Source: Lentzea kentuckyensis
GTDB taxonomy: Bacteria; Actinomycetota; Actinomycetes; Mycobacteriales; Pseudonocardiaceae
Assembly: GCF_002150765.1 (NCBI RefSeq)
Contig: NZ_MUYM01000102.1
Span: forward strand, 18,711-82,710
Direction: 5' to 3'
Length of the DNA stretch: 64,000 nt
Made by a program: the position numbers and the translations under genes. Under the pieces are notes generated by a model that searched no databases, was not told the DNA's origin, and was given only the letters and a program-made list of their open reading frames with translations. Position 1 is the first letter of the stretch. The number at the start of each line of letters is the position of its first letter. Below, piece after piece: positions 37,146 through 45,740 of the stretch.

Positions 37146-37931
37146 TCAGGAACGCATCACCGAGTCGAGCAGGTTCTTGGCGACGTCGCGCAGTTTCACG
37201 TTCTCGTACTGCGACCGCTCCACGAGCATCGCGAAGGCCTCGTCCGGTGTGCACTTGTTCACGGCCATCAGGATGCCCTTGGCCTGATCGATGACGGCTC
37301 GTGACACCAGCGCTCGCTCGAGCTGCTGGATGTGCTCGCGGGAGCGTTGCCATCGTTGGGCGCTGCTGATCGTGGCGGAGGCCGCCGTGGTGAACAGGCG
37401 CATGAGGCCCTCGTCGAACGGGTCGAACGCCGCCGCGGTGTGGCTGTAGATGTTGAGCGAACCGACGTGTTCCGCCTGGGTCCGGCCGGTGGCGGGCAGG
37501 ATCACGGGGACCGACAGGTACGCGCGAATGTCGTGTTCCGCCGCCGCGGCTTCGAACTCCGGCCACTCCTCGCGGTGCTCGCCGACGACCGCGCGGACCG
37601 CCTGCAGCGTGCGCGCGGACTGCAGGCACGGGCCGCGATCGGCGCTGTACTGCTTCTCGTCGACGTCGACGAGAAGGTGGTCCGTGGAGGCCGCGGTGCG
37701 CGGCTGCTGCAGTGTCATCACGGAGACGGTCACCGCGTCGGCGTCGGGGATCGCCTTCGTCGCGGTCTCCGCCAGGCGTTGCAACGCATCGTCGAGCGAT
37801 TCCTCGCCGGAGAGCGCGTCACGCAACACCTCCAGCGCGTCGGCGGCCTCGTCGAGGCGCTCCAGAACGTCGGGACGATCACCGTTGAGCGACTGATGGG
37901 ATGATGAGAACGTTCGCGTGTCGTCGGCCAT
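37146..37931 (-). CDS. GAF-ANTAR RNA-binding regulator
   Basis: A 261-residue regulator. Residues ~25-185 form a GAF domain (PDADAVTVSVMT, then DRGPCLQSARTL and AYLSVPVILP). The last ~55 residues are an ANTAR domain (SRAVIDQAKGILMAVNKCTPDEAFAMLVERSQ), an RNA-binding antiterminator module that acts on paired hairpins in mRNA leaders. ATG 37931 is preferred over GTG 37940 because GAAGGAG lies eight bases upstream. Three more GAF-ANTAR genes are clustered at 44.5-47.3 kb. Confidence 0.85.
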   Translation of the reverse strand: MADDTRTFSSSHQSLNGDRPDVLERLDEAADALEVLRDALSGEESLDDALQRLAETATKAIPDADAVTVSVMTLQQPRTAASTDHLLVDVDEKQYSADRGPCLQSARTLQAVRAVVGEHREEWPEFEAAAAEHDIRAYLSVPVILPATGRTQAEHVGSLNIYSHTAAAFDPFDEGLMRLFTTAASATISSAQRWQRSREHIQQLERALVSRAVIDQAKGILMAVNKCTPDEAFAMLVERSQYENVKLRDVAKNLLDSVMRS

Positions 37932-38451
37932 GCCGGGCACTCCTTCGCCGTCGGGTGGAACCCACGGCGCCAGCTGCTCGACGCACGTTCAACGGATAAT
38001 ACGGCTGGGGGAGCGCAACCGGTCAGAACGTGTAGTCTCAAGCTTGGGGTCGACGCGTTTCGCGTCCCCCGTCAGCCACGCGCCGTGCAGTCACTCCGGT
38101 TCCGCGCCATCAGCGACGACCACGCACGGTACGCGAAGAAAGTTGTCACCATGAGAAACGCTTCTTTGCCCCTGTCCTCGAACGGAAAGTATCCAGTGAC
38201 CCTGAATTCGGCGAACCAGCTGTTCAGCCACCCTGAAACGCACGACCCAGTTGCGACATCCAGTTCGCCTGAGCCCGAACAGCCGTCCTGGACGAACCTG
38301 TTCCAGGAGCCGGTACCGGCCCAGCGAGTTTCCTCAGAGCACTGAGGCCACGTCCGGCTCACCCAGGCTGCCCGCGTTCCGGCGCAGCGAATTTGATTCC
38401 ACAGTGGATGGTGGGCGAGACCGGACTCCGGTGCGCGCGGGCGGAACCCGC
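37932..38451. other. Intergenic region of reduced GC with one doubtful small ORF
   Basis: No clear gene in ~520 bases. GC content is lower than around it. A 64-codon plus-strand ORF (ATG 38151 to stop 38345) begins MRNASLPLSSNGK, is rich in Ser, Pro and Glu, and has only a weak GAAGAAAG site before it. It has neither membrane nor Cys features. It could be a peptide gene or chance. Confidence 0.35.
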
Positions 38452-39345
38452 TCAGCGCCAGGACGGGGCCAGGTCCTCTTCGGCTTGAACGACCATCGAC
38501 TCGAGCACCGGGCCGCCGAACGTGGTGACCATCGCGACGTCGGCGGCGTCACGGCCCCTGCCGACGACGACGCGGCCCTTGCGGGGCTCGTTGTTGCGCG
38601 GGTCGAAGGTCCACCAGCGGTCGCCCAGCCAGACCTCCATCCACGCCGCGAAGTCCATCGGGGCACCGTCGGGCGGCACGTCCAGATCCGGCAGGTAGCC
38701 GAAGACGTACCGGGCCGGAATGTTGAGAGCGCGGCAGAACGAGATCGCCAGATGCGTGAAGTCACGGCAGACACCGAAACCCGCGGCGTTGACGTCGGCG
38801 GCGGTCGACAACGCGGTGGAGGTGCCGTAGCCGAAGCTCAGCGTCTCGTGGACGTGCCTGCAGATCTCGCGCACCCGGTCGTAACCGGGCGGATGAGCGC
38901 CGAACCTGGACCATGCCTCGTCGCCCAGCACGTCGGACACGCAGTACCTGCTGGGCAGTGTGTACAGCAGCACGTCGTCCGGAAGGCCGTCGGGCAGCGT
39001 CTCCGGCATGGAGTCGTCCACGTCCTCCGTCCTGTCCGGCACGTCGACCCACGCGCTGTAGTGCACTGTGGACAGACCAGCAGGAAGCACGATCCGCGTG
39101 TTCCGATTGCCGTACAGGTCGAGGTAATGCCGCATCGGGACGTCCGGCTTCACGTCCAGATGCTCCTGGCTCAGCCGCAAGTCCGCGCTCCACAGCGGGC
39201 GCACGAGGAACACCGCCGGCGTGGGCACTTCGGCGCGATAGGTGAACGCACAACCGACGCGGAGCAGTCGGGTGCCCCACGTCAGTCGCGTCGCGCCAGT
39301 GCCGTAGTGGCGCGAGTTCAACGCACCCGCGCCAAGAAAGTCCAC
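38452..39345 (-). CDS. Transglutaminase-like family protein (catalytic His position altered)
   Basis: A protein of up to 297 residues with an N-terminal beta domain (GCAFTYRAEVPTPAVFLVRP) and a transglutaminase-like core: GFGVCRDFTHLAISFCRAL with the nucleophile Cys (~190) and ARYVFGYLPD. In papain-like transglutaminases the next strand begins H-A-W; here the match is DFAAWMEVWLGDRWWTFDP, with Ala where the His is expected, while the Asp (TFDP) is kept. That could abolish standard catalysis or mark a subfamily. GTG 39345 is the longest start; a later start near GCAFTYRAEV is possible. Confidence 0.72.
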   Translation of the reverse strand: MDFLGAGALNSRHYGTGATRLTWGTRLLRVGCAFTYRAEVPTPAVFLVRPLWSADLRLSQEHLDVKPDVPMRHYLDLYGNRNTRIVLPAGLSTVHYSAWVDVPDRTEDVDDSMPETLPDGLPDDVLLYTLPSRYCVSDVLGDEAWSRFGAHPPGYDRVREICRHVHETLSFGYGTSTALSTAADVNAAGFGVCRDFTHLAISFCRALNIPARYVFGYLPDLDVPPDGAPMDFAAWMEVWLGDRWWTFDPRNNEPRKGRVVVGRGRDAADVAMVTTFGGPVLESMVVQAEEDLAPSWR

Positions 39346-39537
39346 AATGGACCCATCGGGGCCATGGAATGGTGAGGAGCCGACGTCATGCCGGGACTCC
39401 CATCTCCGGCCCGAAAGACGACCGGTTCAGGTTTCGCCGAGTGCGACGTGAGCTTGAGTGCCCAGGTGCGAGAGGCTCTCGGCAAACCGACACTACACGC
39501 GTTCGAGCGTGATCAACCGAAATGCCGTCCACCAGTT

Positions 39538-39993
39538 CTAGGGCGCGTAACGCTCCATGCACTCGGCGAGGTCCGACCACCCCATCGGCGGCGGCCCCGT
39601 CACCGAGGCCTCGCGGGCACCGACGCGTCCCAGGGATTCGGCCACCAGACGTGCCACGGCCTCCGGCGCCTGCACGATGTCACCGGTCGAGCGGGCGAGC
39701 ACGATCCGAGGCTCGGCGGGACCGGTCTCGATCGACACCGCCCAGCCCTGCGTCGCGCTCCAGACGAGCATGACGTCACGATCCGGGTGAGCCACAGCGC
39801 GGCCGCCGAGTGCGATGTAGGCCGTCGCGGTGTCGGTGACCTCGAAACTGATGCCGTCGCGCGGCACGCCGAGAGCCTCGGCGACCTTCCCCACATAGCG
39901 TTCGAGGGCGCCTGCCAGCAGGTGCGTGCCCTCGGACGTGGCGTCCCGGCCGCCCAGGATCCGATCATCACCGATGGGGGCGGTCACTGCCAT
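39538..39993 (-). CDS. DUF6292 family protein
   Basis: A 151-residue actinobacterial protein recognised by ALERYVGKVAEALGVPRDGIS, then DVMLVWSATQGWAVSIET and a C-terminal region around PEAVARLVAESLG. Function is unknown. It has no signal or membrane segment. It is a single gene between the transglutaminase-like and CsbD genes on the same strand, with gaps of ~190 bp on each side. Confidence 0.65.
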   Translation of the reverse strand: MAVTAPIGDDRILGGRDATSEGTHLLAGALERYVGKVAEALGVPRDGISFEVTDTATAYIALGGRAVAHPDRDVMLVWSATQGWAVSIETGPAEPRIVLARSTGDIVQAPEAVARLVAESLGRVGAREASVTGPPPMGWSDLAECMERYAP

Positions 39994-40135
39994 GCGGACT
40001 CCGTCTTCTCAGATCGCTGCGGAGCCACGGCGGGCGACGCGCGGACCGCGGAGCTGACGAAGCGAGTGAATGAGCCGATCAACGGCCTGCGCGTTCACTG
40101 TAGCCGCTCGCAGCCGTGAAAGAGCACCGCACGCG

Positions 40136-40172
40136 CCCAGGAGCACGCACCGCGGCGGTGCGTGCTCCTGGG
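40136..40172 (-). terminator. Terminator of csbD
   Basis: CCCAGGAGCACGCACCGC and its exact reverse complement are separated by a single G: an 18-base perfect inverted repeat that folds into a very stable hairpin. It starts 17 bases after the csbD stop on the minus strand. There is no U-tract, as is common in actinobacteria. Confidence 0.7.
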
Positions 40173-40188
40173 GAGAGCGGTGAGCCGT

Positions 40189-40365
40189 TCAGTCCTTCTT
40201 GAAGGCGTCCTTGACCTTCTCGGCCGACTCACTCAGGTGACCCTTCGCCTGGTCGACCTTGCCCTCGGTTTCCATGCTCTTGTCGTCGGTCGCGTCGCCG
40301 ACGCCTTCCTTGACCTTGCCCTTGAGCTGGTCGGCCTTGGCGTCGAGCTTGTCGTCGGTGCCCAT
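40189..40365 (-). CDS. CsbD family stress protein
   Basis: A 58-residue, highly charged helical protein: MGTDDKLDAKADQLKGKVKE, then a second KVDQAKGHLSESAEKVKDAF unit, the two-helix pattern of CsbD-like general stress proteins. The function is unknown, but expression with the general stress response is established in other bacteria. The start is ATG 40363-40365 after GGAAGGA; longer frames upstream are not credible. Confidence 0.85.
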   Translation of the reverse strand: MGTDDKLDAKADQLKGKVKEGVGDATDDKSMETEGKVDQAKGHLSESAEKVKDAFKKD

Positions 40366-40873
40366 GTGGTCCTTCCCCGACACCCGAATCTCAGGTGCGG
40401 CGTCTGTCTCCGGATGCCCCCTCAGACGGACCTCAACCGCGCAGCGGGTGAGCATTTGGCTCGATCGGAGATGTGGGTGGCTCTGTTGGCAGTCGGCCGG
40501 ATCCCGCCTCGCCCGAGAAACTCCTGAACAGCGTATGGTGAGGTCACCGAGGGTATGTCGCGCATCGGCGTTCAAGCTGATGTCGCCTTGGGCGTATCAA
40601 GAAATCCGGCCGGTTCGGCTGGAGGCAGGAGCGCCGAGATGATCTCGGATCTGCTCTGCACCACCACTACGGCGCCGATTGTGTCGCACGGTCTGAAGTT
40701 GCCGCTGAAATCAGATGCGATGTCCGCCGGGTACCTCAGCGGCGGCTGGCGACCGTTGTCGACCGACCCTGCCATCCAAGTGCCTTCGCTCGTGGCTCCG
40801 GCCAAGCGTTCCTGGTGACGCTCTGGTCGTTCCGGCGATCGCGGTCGTACCCCCATCGATCAGAGAGACCCTC
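40366..40873. other. Intergenic region between csbD and the CeoS-like gene
   Basis: About 500 bases with divergent genes on each side, so both promoters should lie here. The short open frames in it lack ribosome binding sites and coding-like composition. I see no RNA gene, repeat or insertion sequence. Confidence 0.4.
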
Positions 40874-42010
40874 GTGGATCAGCTCAGCCTCGGCGTCATC
40901 GCACTGTCACGCAAGGAGAACGAGTTCCGGCTTCCGATCCACCCGCTGCACGTCGACCGGATCGACGCGGACCTGCGGGCCCGCATCTACCTCGAACACG
41001 GTTACGGCGACCGCTTCGGCATCTCCGACGAGCAGCTCGCCGCATCGGTCGCGGGGATGCGCTCACGCCAGGAGTTGATCGAGGCGTGTGATGTCATCCT
41101 GCTGCCCAAGCCTCTCGCGCAAGACGTCGAAGAGCTGCGGGAAGGGCAGGTGCTGTGGGGCTGGCCGCACTGCGTGCAGGACACGAAGCTCACTCAGTTG
41201 GCCATCGAGCGACGGCTGACCGTGATCGCCCTCGAGGCGATGAACCACTGGACCGCCGACGGTTCGTTCGGTCTGCACGTCTTCCACAAGAACAACGAAC
41301 TCGCCGGCTACTGCTCGGTACTGCACGCACTGCAGATCGCCGGCTCTACCGGTGACTACGGGCGGAGACTGAACGCCGCCGTGATCGGTTTCGGTGCCAC
41401 TGCACGAGGTGCCGTGACGGCTCTCAAAGCGCACGGGGTGCACGAAGTCAACATTCTGACCAATCGGGGTGTCACGGCGGTCGGCTCGCCGATCCACTCG
41501 GCGCGGATGGTCCACTTCGACCACGACGACGCCGATCCGCGGCGCAGTCACGCGTTCACCGACGCCGGGCGCGTCTCCCTGGCGGGATTCCTCGCGAAGC
41601 ACGACATCATCGTCAACTGCGTGCTCCAGAACCCGGACGAGCCGCTGATGTTCCTCGTTCAGGACGACCTGGCCACGTTGTCCCCGGGAACGCTCATCGT
41701 CGACGTGTCCTGTGACAGGGGGATGGGGTTCACCTGGGCCCGCCCCACCACGTTCGCCGAGCCGTCCTTCCTGGTCGGTGACAACGTCCGCTACTACGGG
41801 GTGGACCACAGTCCGTCCTACCTGTGGAACTCGGCGACCTGGGAGATCAGCGAAGCACTGCTCCCGCACCTGCGCTCCGTCCTCAGTGGAGCCTGGGACA
41901 CCAGCGACGTCATCCGGCGCGCCATCGAGATCCGCGACGGCGTCGTGCAGAACCGCCGCATCCTCTCTTTCCAACACCGTTCATCGGAGTACCCGCATGC
42001 CCATGTCTGA
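40874..42010 (+). CDS. N5-(carboxyethyl)ornithine synthase-like / alanine dehydrogenase family protein
   Basis: The 378-residue protein starts at GTG 40874 (after AGAGAG). The N-terminal half is the AlaDH/PNT substrate domain (GVIALSRKENEFRLPIHP, then CDVILLPKPLAQDVEEL). The second half is a Rossmann NAD(P) domain (AAVIGFGATARGAVTALKAHG, ~175-195). Relatives include alanine dehydrogenase, saccharopine-type enzymes and CeoS, which reductively joins pyruvate to the side-chain amine of ornithine or lysine. RYYGVDHSPSYLWNSATWEIS is typical of the CeoS branch. Substrate is inferred. Its end overlaps a small Cys-rich gene. Confidence 0.72.
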   Translation: MDQLSLGVIALSRKENEFRLPIHPLHVDRIDADLRARIYLEHGYGDRFGISDEQLAASVAGMRSRQELIEACDVILLPKPLAQDVEELREGQVLWGWPHCVQDTKLTQLAIERRLTVIALEAMNHWTADGSFGLHVFHKNNELAGYCSVLHALQIAGSTGDYGRRLNAAVIGFGATARGAVTALKAHGVHEVNILTNRGVTAVGSPIHSARMVHFDHDDADPRRSHAFTDAGRVSLAGFLAKHDIIVNCVLQNPDEPLMFLVQDDLATLSPGTLIVDVSCDRGMGFTWARPTTFAEPSFLVGDNVRYYGVDHSPSYLWNSATWEISEALLPHLRSVLSGAWDTSDVIRRAIEIRDGVVQNRRILSFQHRSSEYPHAHV

Positions 42011-42158
42011 GCCGAGACGGCCCGCCGTGGCAGACAATGCCGACGCTCACCTCTGCGCCGTGTGCCCTCACCAGTGGTACGAGCACGATCCTCTCGGCGT
42101 CCGTTTCTGCGCCGCGACCACCGCCGCCGCACTGACCCGAAGTTGTATCTGCCCGTGA
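41997..42158 (+). CDS. Small Cys-rich RGCVC-like protein
   Basis: A 53-residue protein. Its ATG (41997, or 42003) lies inside the end of the CeoS-like gene, overlapping by 14 bases in another frame. It contains HLCAVCPHQWYEHDPLGVRF, then C and a final RSCICP: five Cys and two His in the pattern of actinobacterial RGCVC-type small proteins (here RSCIC). The ligand arrangement suggests metal or Fe-S binding. Translational coupling implies it works with the upstream dehydrogenase, but its role is unknown. Confidence 0.65.
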   Translation: MPMSEPRRPAVADNADAHLCAVCPHQWYEHDPLGVRFCAATTAAALTRSCICP

Positions 42159-42186
42159 CCGTCGGCTGCGGTACAGGAAGGCGAGC

Positions 42187-42369
42187 ATGAGCACATCGAC
42201 GTGGAAGACCACCGGGTTGACCACCGAGCGACTGACGCTGCGGCCATGGGCGGTCGACGACGCGGCCGCCGCACTGGACATAGACCTGCGGGTCTTCCGG
42301 CTCCGCCTGGTAGATCTCGACTCGGCCGCACCGGTGGCCCTGCGGCCGCCCCGCCGCGACGGTGACTGA
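42187..42369 (+). pseudogene. 5' remnant of a GNAT acetyltransferase gene
   Basis: ATG 42187 encodes MSTSTWKTTGLTTERLTLRP and then WAVDDAAAALDI, the normal start of a GNAT (RimJ/RimL-type) acetyltransferase. The similarity ends after ~31 residues and the frame closes at residue 60 without the acetyl-CoA site. The convergent desaturase stop lies one base later, so the rest of the gene was probably deleted. Confidence 0.55.
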
Positions 42370-43407
42370 TCACGGGTGGCGCAGGGGTGACCCGGCGTCG
42401 TGCAGATGGCGCAGCACCTGGGCGTAGGAGCGGCACAGGGTGGTTTTGCTGTAGGGAATGCCGTACCTGGCGCAGAAGTCCTCGACGAGAGGCTGCGCGT
42501 ACCGCAGGTTCGGGCGGGGCATGTGCGGGTAGAGGTGGTGCTCGATCTGGTGGTTGAGGCCGCCGAGCAGGGCGTCGACCCACCGGCCGCCGGTGACGTT
42601 GCGGGAGGTCAGCACCTGCTTGTGGAGGTGGTCGAGGCGCCGGCCCTCGGCGATGATCGGCATGCCCTTGTGGTTCGGCGCGAACGAGCAGCCCAGGTAG
42701 ACACCCATCAGACCTTGGTGCACGGCGATGAAGACGATCGCCTTCACCGGCGACAGCACGAGGAACACCGCGACCAGGTACCCGGCCACCGGCACGATCT
42801 GGAGCGCGGCTTCCCGCCACGGATTGCGCAGTTCGTTGCGGCACAGGGCGACGAGGCCGGAGATGCGCAGCACGGCGGCCTCCGCGAGCAGCAGCGGGAA
42901 GAACAGGAACGCCTGGTTCTTGGTGACCCAGCTGTAGAAGCCGCGTTTCCGCAAAGCCTGCGCACGGCTGAACGCGAGGGCGTGGATCTCGATGTCCGGA
43001 TCGTGGTCCTCGTGGTTGGGGTTGGCGTGGTGCCGGTTGTGCTTGACGACCCACCACTGGTAGCTGATGCCGGTGAGGCTGCCGTGCAGGTGCCCGACCG
43101 CGTTGTTGTTGCGGTGGCTGCGAAAGATCTGGCGGTGACCGGCGTCGTGTCCGATGAACGCCAGCTGCGTCGAGGCCACGGCCAGGGCGACCGCCGTCAG
43201 CGCCTGCCACCAGGAGTCGCCCAGCAACGCGAACGCGACCGCGATCGCGCCGAGCAGCAGCCCGTTGATCGTCATCCGCGCCAGGTAGTAGCCGCGCCGG
43301 CGGTCCAGCAGTCCGGCGTCCTTGAGCTCTCTGGTCAGACGTGCGAAGTCGCTGCCGGGTAAGCGTTCCGCCGTGTCGTTCGAATCTGGCTGAGTCGTGG
43401 TGCTCAC
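42370..43407 (-). CDS. Fatty acid desaturase (membrane di-iron), paralogue 2
   Basis: A 345-residue protein closely similar along its length to the desaturase at 32.7-33.6 kb. The His boxes are HDAGH, HNRHH and QIEHH, with shared stretches such as CSFAPNHKGMP and KQVLTSRNV. GTG 43405-43407 starts the conserved N-terminus with GGAGG about 13 bases upstream; an in-frame ATG at 43497 would add 30 residues. It would insert a double bond into membrane acyl chains. The two copies sit ~9 kb apart on the same strand, suggesting an old duplication followed by divergence. Confidence 0.86.
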   Translation of the reverse strand: MSTTTQPDSNDTAERLPGSDFARLTRELKDAGLLDRRRGYYLARMTINGLLLGAIAVAFALLGDSWWQALTAVALAVASTQLAFIGHDAGHRQIFRSHRNNNAVGHLHGSLTGISYQWWVVKHNRHHANPNHEDHDPDIEIHALAFSRAQALRKRGFYSWVTKNQAFLFFPLLLAEAAVLRISGLVALCRNELRNPWREAALQIVPVAGYLVAVFLVLSPVKAIVFIAVHQGLMGVYLGCSFAPNHKGMPIIAEGRRLDHLHKQVLTSRNVTGGRWVDALLGGLNHQIEHHLYPHMPRPNLRYAQPLVEDFCARYGIPYSKTTLCRSYAQVLRHLHDAGSPLRHP

Positions 43408-43559
43408 AGTGCGCGCATACCTCCGGTATCGGTCTCCGACGCCGGGGTCCGGGGTCATCGGTGCGGCAGTGCTGTTCACAGCGCCATTGGTCGGCATTCC
43501 CCTCCACGTCGGTCACAAACCCCTTGGAGCAAGGTCAAACGGGTGTTGGGACGTTCTCG

Positions 43560-44183
43560 TCACCCGCCGGACGTCACCAGTCCGGCGAGGAGGAGTGCCG
43601 CGCCGACGACGGCGGCGAGAAGTTCGACCGGAACCAGCCGGTGCCGCGCCCACCGGGCGAACGCGACGTTGACCACGGCGTGCGCGGCCGCGGTCACCAG
43701 CGCCCACCACGGTCCGGCGGTCAGGAGAAGGGTCGCGCCGAGGTGGAACGAAGCGCTGGTGACCGCGCGAACGCCACCATGCACGGGATGTGTGCTGACG
43801 AACCCGCCCTGCGACCTCAGTTGTTCGGCCGCCTGTCGTCCGACGGGCCAGCTGAACTGGGCCAGCCGGGTGGATCCGGCGAACGTGAGCCCTGCCAACG
43901 TCCAGCCGAAACCCGCCCAGAGCGCCGATCCGGCTCCGCTGACGACGACCAGCACGAGCAGGACCCGGACCACCTCATCGGTGGTCCCCGATGTCACCGC
44001 GAGGATGGTGTCGCGCCGCCTGAGCGCATGCAGCCGGCCCGCCGACGCCAGCACAGGCAGGCGCGCCGCCAGTGCGACCAGCCACCCCAGCACACCCAGC
44101 AACGCCGCGCCCGCCTCCGAGACGCCCAGCACCACCACCAGGGTGACCGCGAGGAGCAGGAGAACCCCCGCCATCACGGCCAC
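43560..44183 (-). CDS. Multi-pass membrane protein of unknown function
   Basis: A 207-residue protein with about five hydrophobic segments (~1-22, ~26-46, ~72-96, ~146-172, ~186-204) and a basic loop LHALRRRDTILA. I recognise no family. It lies 150 bp upstream of the desaturase gene on the same strand, so the two could share a transcript. No catalytic or transport motif is visible. Confidence 0.5.
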   Translation of the reverse strand: MAVMAGVLLLLAVTLVVVLGVSEAGAALLGVLGWLVALAARLPVLASAGRLHALRRRDTILAVTSGTTDEVVRVLLVLVVVSGAGSALWAGFGWTLAGLTFAGSTRLAQFSWPVGRQAAEQLRSQGGFVSTHPVHGGVRAVTSASFHLGATLLLTAGPWWALVTAAAHAVVNVAFARWARHRLVPVELLAAVVGAALLLAGLVTSGG

Positions 44184-44439
44184 GCCGGCCCGGATCCTCC
44201 GGGTGACCCTGGTCGAGTTCGTGAGGGGATGCTCGCTGCTCGCTGATTCGTCGATGTCTGCACGCTACGCCCGCGCTCGCCTCGCCGCACGGGCATCCGG
44301 GTGGCAATCGTCCATTGTGGAGTAACTCGGAGTGAGAGGTCGGAATTGTTTCCGGGCAACGATTCCGCATTGCTCGACGCAGGAGTAGCGTCCAAGTCAG
44401 CTGCCCTGGACCCCGGCGCGGTCCGACCAGGGAGGGCTC

Positions 44440-44616
44440 ATGACACACCTCGGCCAGATCCCGGGAATCGCCCAGAAGCCCTTGTCGAACGACCTGGCCG
44501 GGGATGTGGACGCCGTGTTCGACCTCCACCCCGATCTCGCCCGCGCGCTGACGTGCCGGGAGCTACCAGCGGGGCCTCGGCCGGCTGACCCTCGTCAGCC
44601 CGGCGACCTCCGGTGA
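44440..44616 (+). CDS. Short ORF of unknown function (58 aa), possibly truncated
   Basis: ATG 44440 follows an excellent GGGAGGG site, which suggests a real translation start. The product begins MTHLGQIPGIAQKPLSNDLA and continues GDVDAVFDLHPDLARALTC, then becomes Pro/Arg-rich. It overlaps the 3' end of the convergent GAF-ANTAR gene. The ordered first 40 residues and poor tail look like the 5' end of a gene cut off by rearrangement. The family is not known to me. Confidence 0.35.
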   Translation: MTHLGQIPGIAQKPLSNDLAGDVDAVFDLHPDLARALTCRELPAGPRPADPRQPGDLR

Positions 44617-45303
44617 TCTGGCGTTGACCTGCTGGGCGACTTCGGCCAGCAGCTGGCCGGAGTTGCGGGCGTAGTTCCTCATGAGGGAGAAGGCATCCGC
44701 GACATCGATCTGCAGGCGTTCGGTCAGTACGCCCTTCGCCTGCTCGATCTCGACGCGGCTCGCCAGCGCGGTCTGCAGCTGATCGGCGAGCATCTGGTTC
44801 TGCCGCACGGCCCGCACCTGCAGAAGGCTGATCGTCGCGACGTTCGCGAACGACTGCGCCAGTGCGTCCGACCGCTCAGGCAGAGGGCCGGGTGAAGTGC
44901 GGAACAGGTTCAACGAACCGATGACTTCCTCCCGAAGTCGCATGGGCACCGCGTCGACCGCTCCGAACCCGAGTCCTGCCGCCGCTGTGCCGAACCCCGG
45001 CCACCGCTGGGGTTCCGCGCGCAGGTCGGGGCACCGCACGGTCTGCCCAGAGCGGAAACACTCCTCGGACGGCCCGTCCTCGTCGCCGAGCTGGAACTGC
45101 TCCAGCGGGCGCGCGATCTCGCTGGCCGTGGCCACCAGCTTGAGCACACCCCGGTCGTCGGCCAGGAGGATTCCCGCCGCGTCCACGGTCAGCAGCTCGA
45201 CACAACGTTCGGCCAGCACGTGGAGGAACTCGATGCCGTCGAACCGCTCCACGAGCGTGTCGGCCAGCTCTGCGAAGGTTTGTGCCACCCGTTGGTCCGA
45301 CAC
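44563..45303 (-). CDS. GAF-ANTAR RNA-binding regulator
   Basis: A ~246-residue protein. The GAF domain (VDAAGILLADDRGVLKLVAT, EDGPSEECFRSGQTV and LGFGAVDAVPMRL) is followed by the ANTAR helices (SRVEIEQAKGVLTERLQIDV, then ADAFSLMRNYAR, ~175-215). Start GTG 45303 has GAGGGG about nine bases upstream; GTG 45312 is possible. ANTAR proteins bind dual hairpins in RNA and prevent termination. It resembles the two neighbouring regulators strongly enough to suggest tandem duplication. Confidence 0.82.
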   Translation of the reverse strand: MSDQRVAQTFAELADTLVERFDGIEFLHVLAERCVELLTVDAAGILLADDRGVLKLVATASEIARPLEQFQLGDEDGPSEECFRSGQTVRCPDLRAEPQRWPGFGTAAAGLGFGAVDAVPMRLREEVIGSLNLFRTSPGPLPERSDALAQSFANVATISLLQVRAVRQNQMLADQLQTALASRVEIEQAKGVLTERLQIDVADAFSLMRNYARNSGQLLAEVAQQVNARSPEVAGLTRVSRPRPRW

Positions 45304-45740
45304 CAGCGCCACCCCTCACTCGTCCTTGACGGTGAACATCACTCCGCGCTCGACCACATCGCTCGCCACCTGAGAGAGGCTTTTGTCCAGCGTAGTCCAA
45401 TGTCGGCCTGGATGAAATTGTTCTGCTCATTTTTCGATGCCTGATCCGGTGGTCGTCCCGAAGCGGCCGATAATTTCTGGACTGAACGGCCGAACGGGGA
45501 GACCTTCGGTCGAGGTGTCGGCTACCAGCGGCGATGGGCGGGCGACGGCTGAAAATATTCGCTGTCGACCCGGTAGATCATGCTGGAAAGTGTGTGGTGT
45601 CGATTTTGCCGAGAACATCTCGCGCCTGAGTGATCAGTTCAGGTCGTACTCGGTGAAACCTCAACCAGTCGTATTGTTCGGCTGGGCGAGATCGCCAGGT
45701 GTGGGAGCTGCGGGCACCTCCACGACTCGTCACTCCCCGG
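45304..45740. other. Intergenic region between two GAF-ANTAR genes
   Basis: About 430 bases of lower GC content with no gene I can support. It should contain the promoter of the GAF-ANTAR gene ending at 44563. No repeat or insertion sequence is apparent. Confidence 0.4.
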
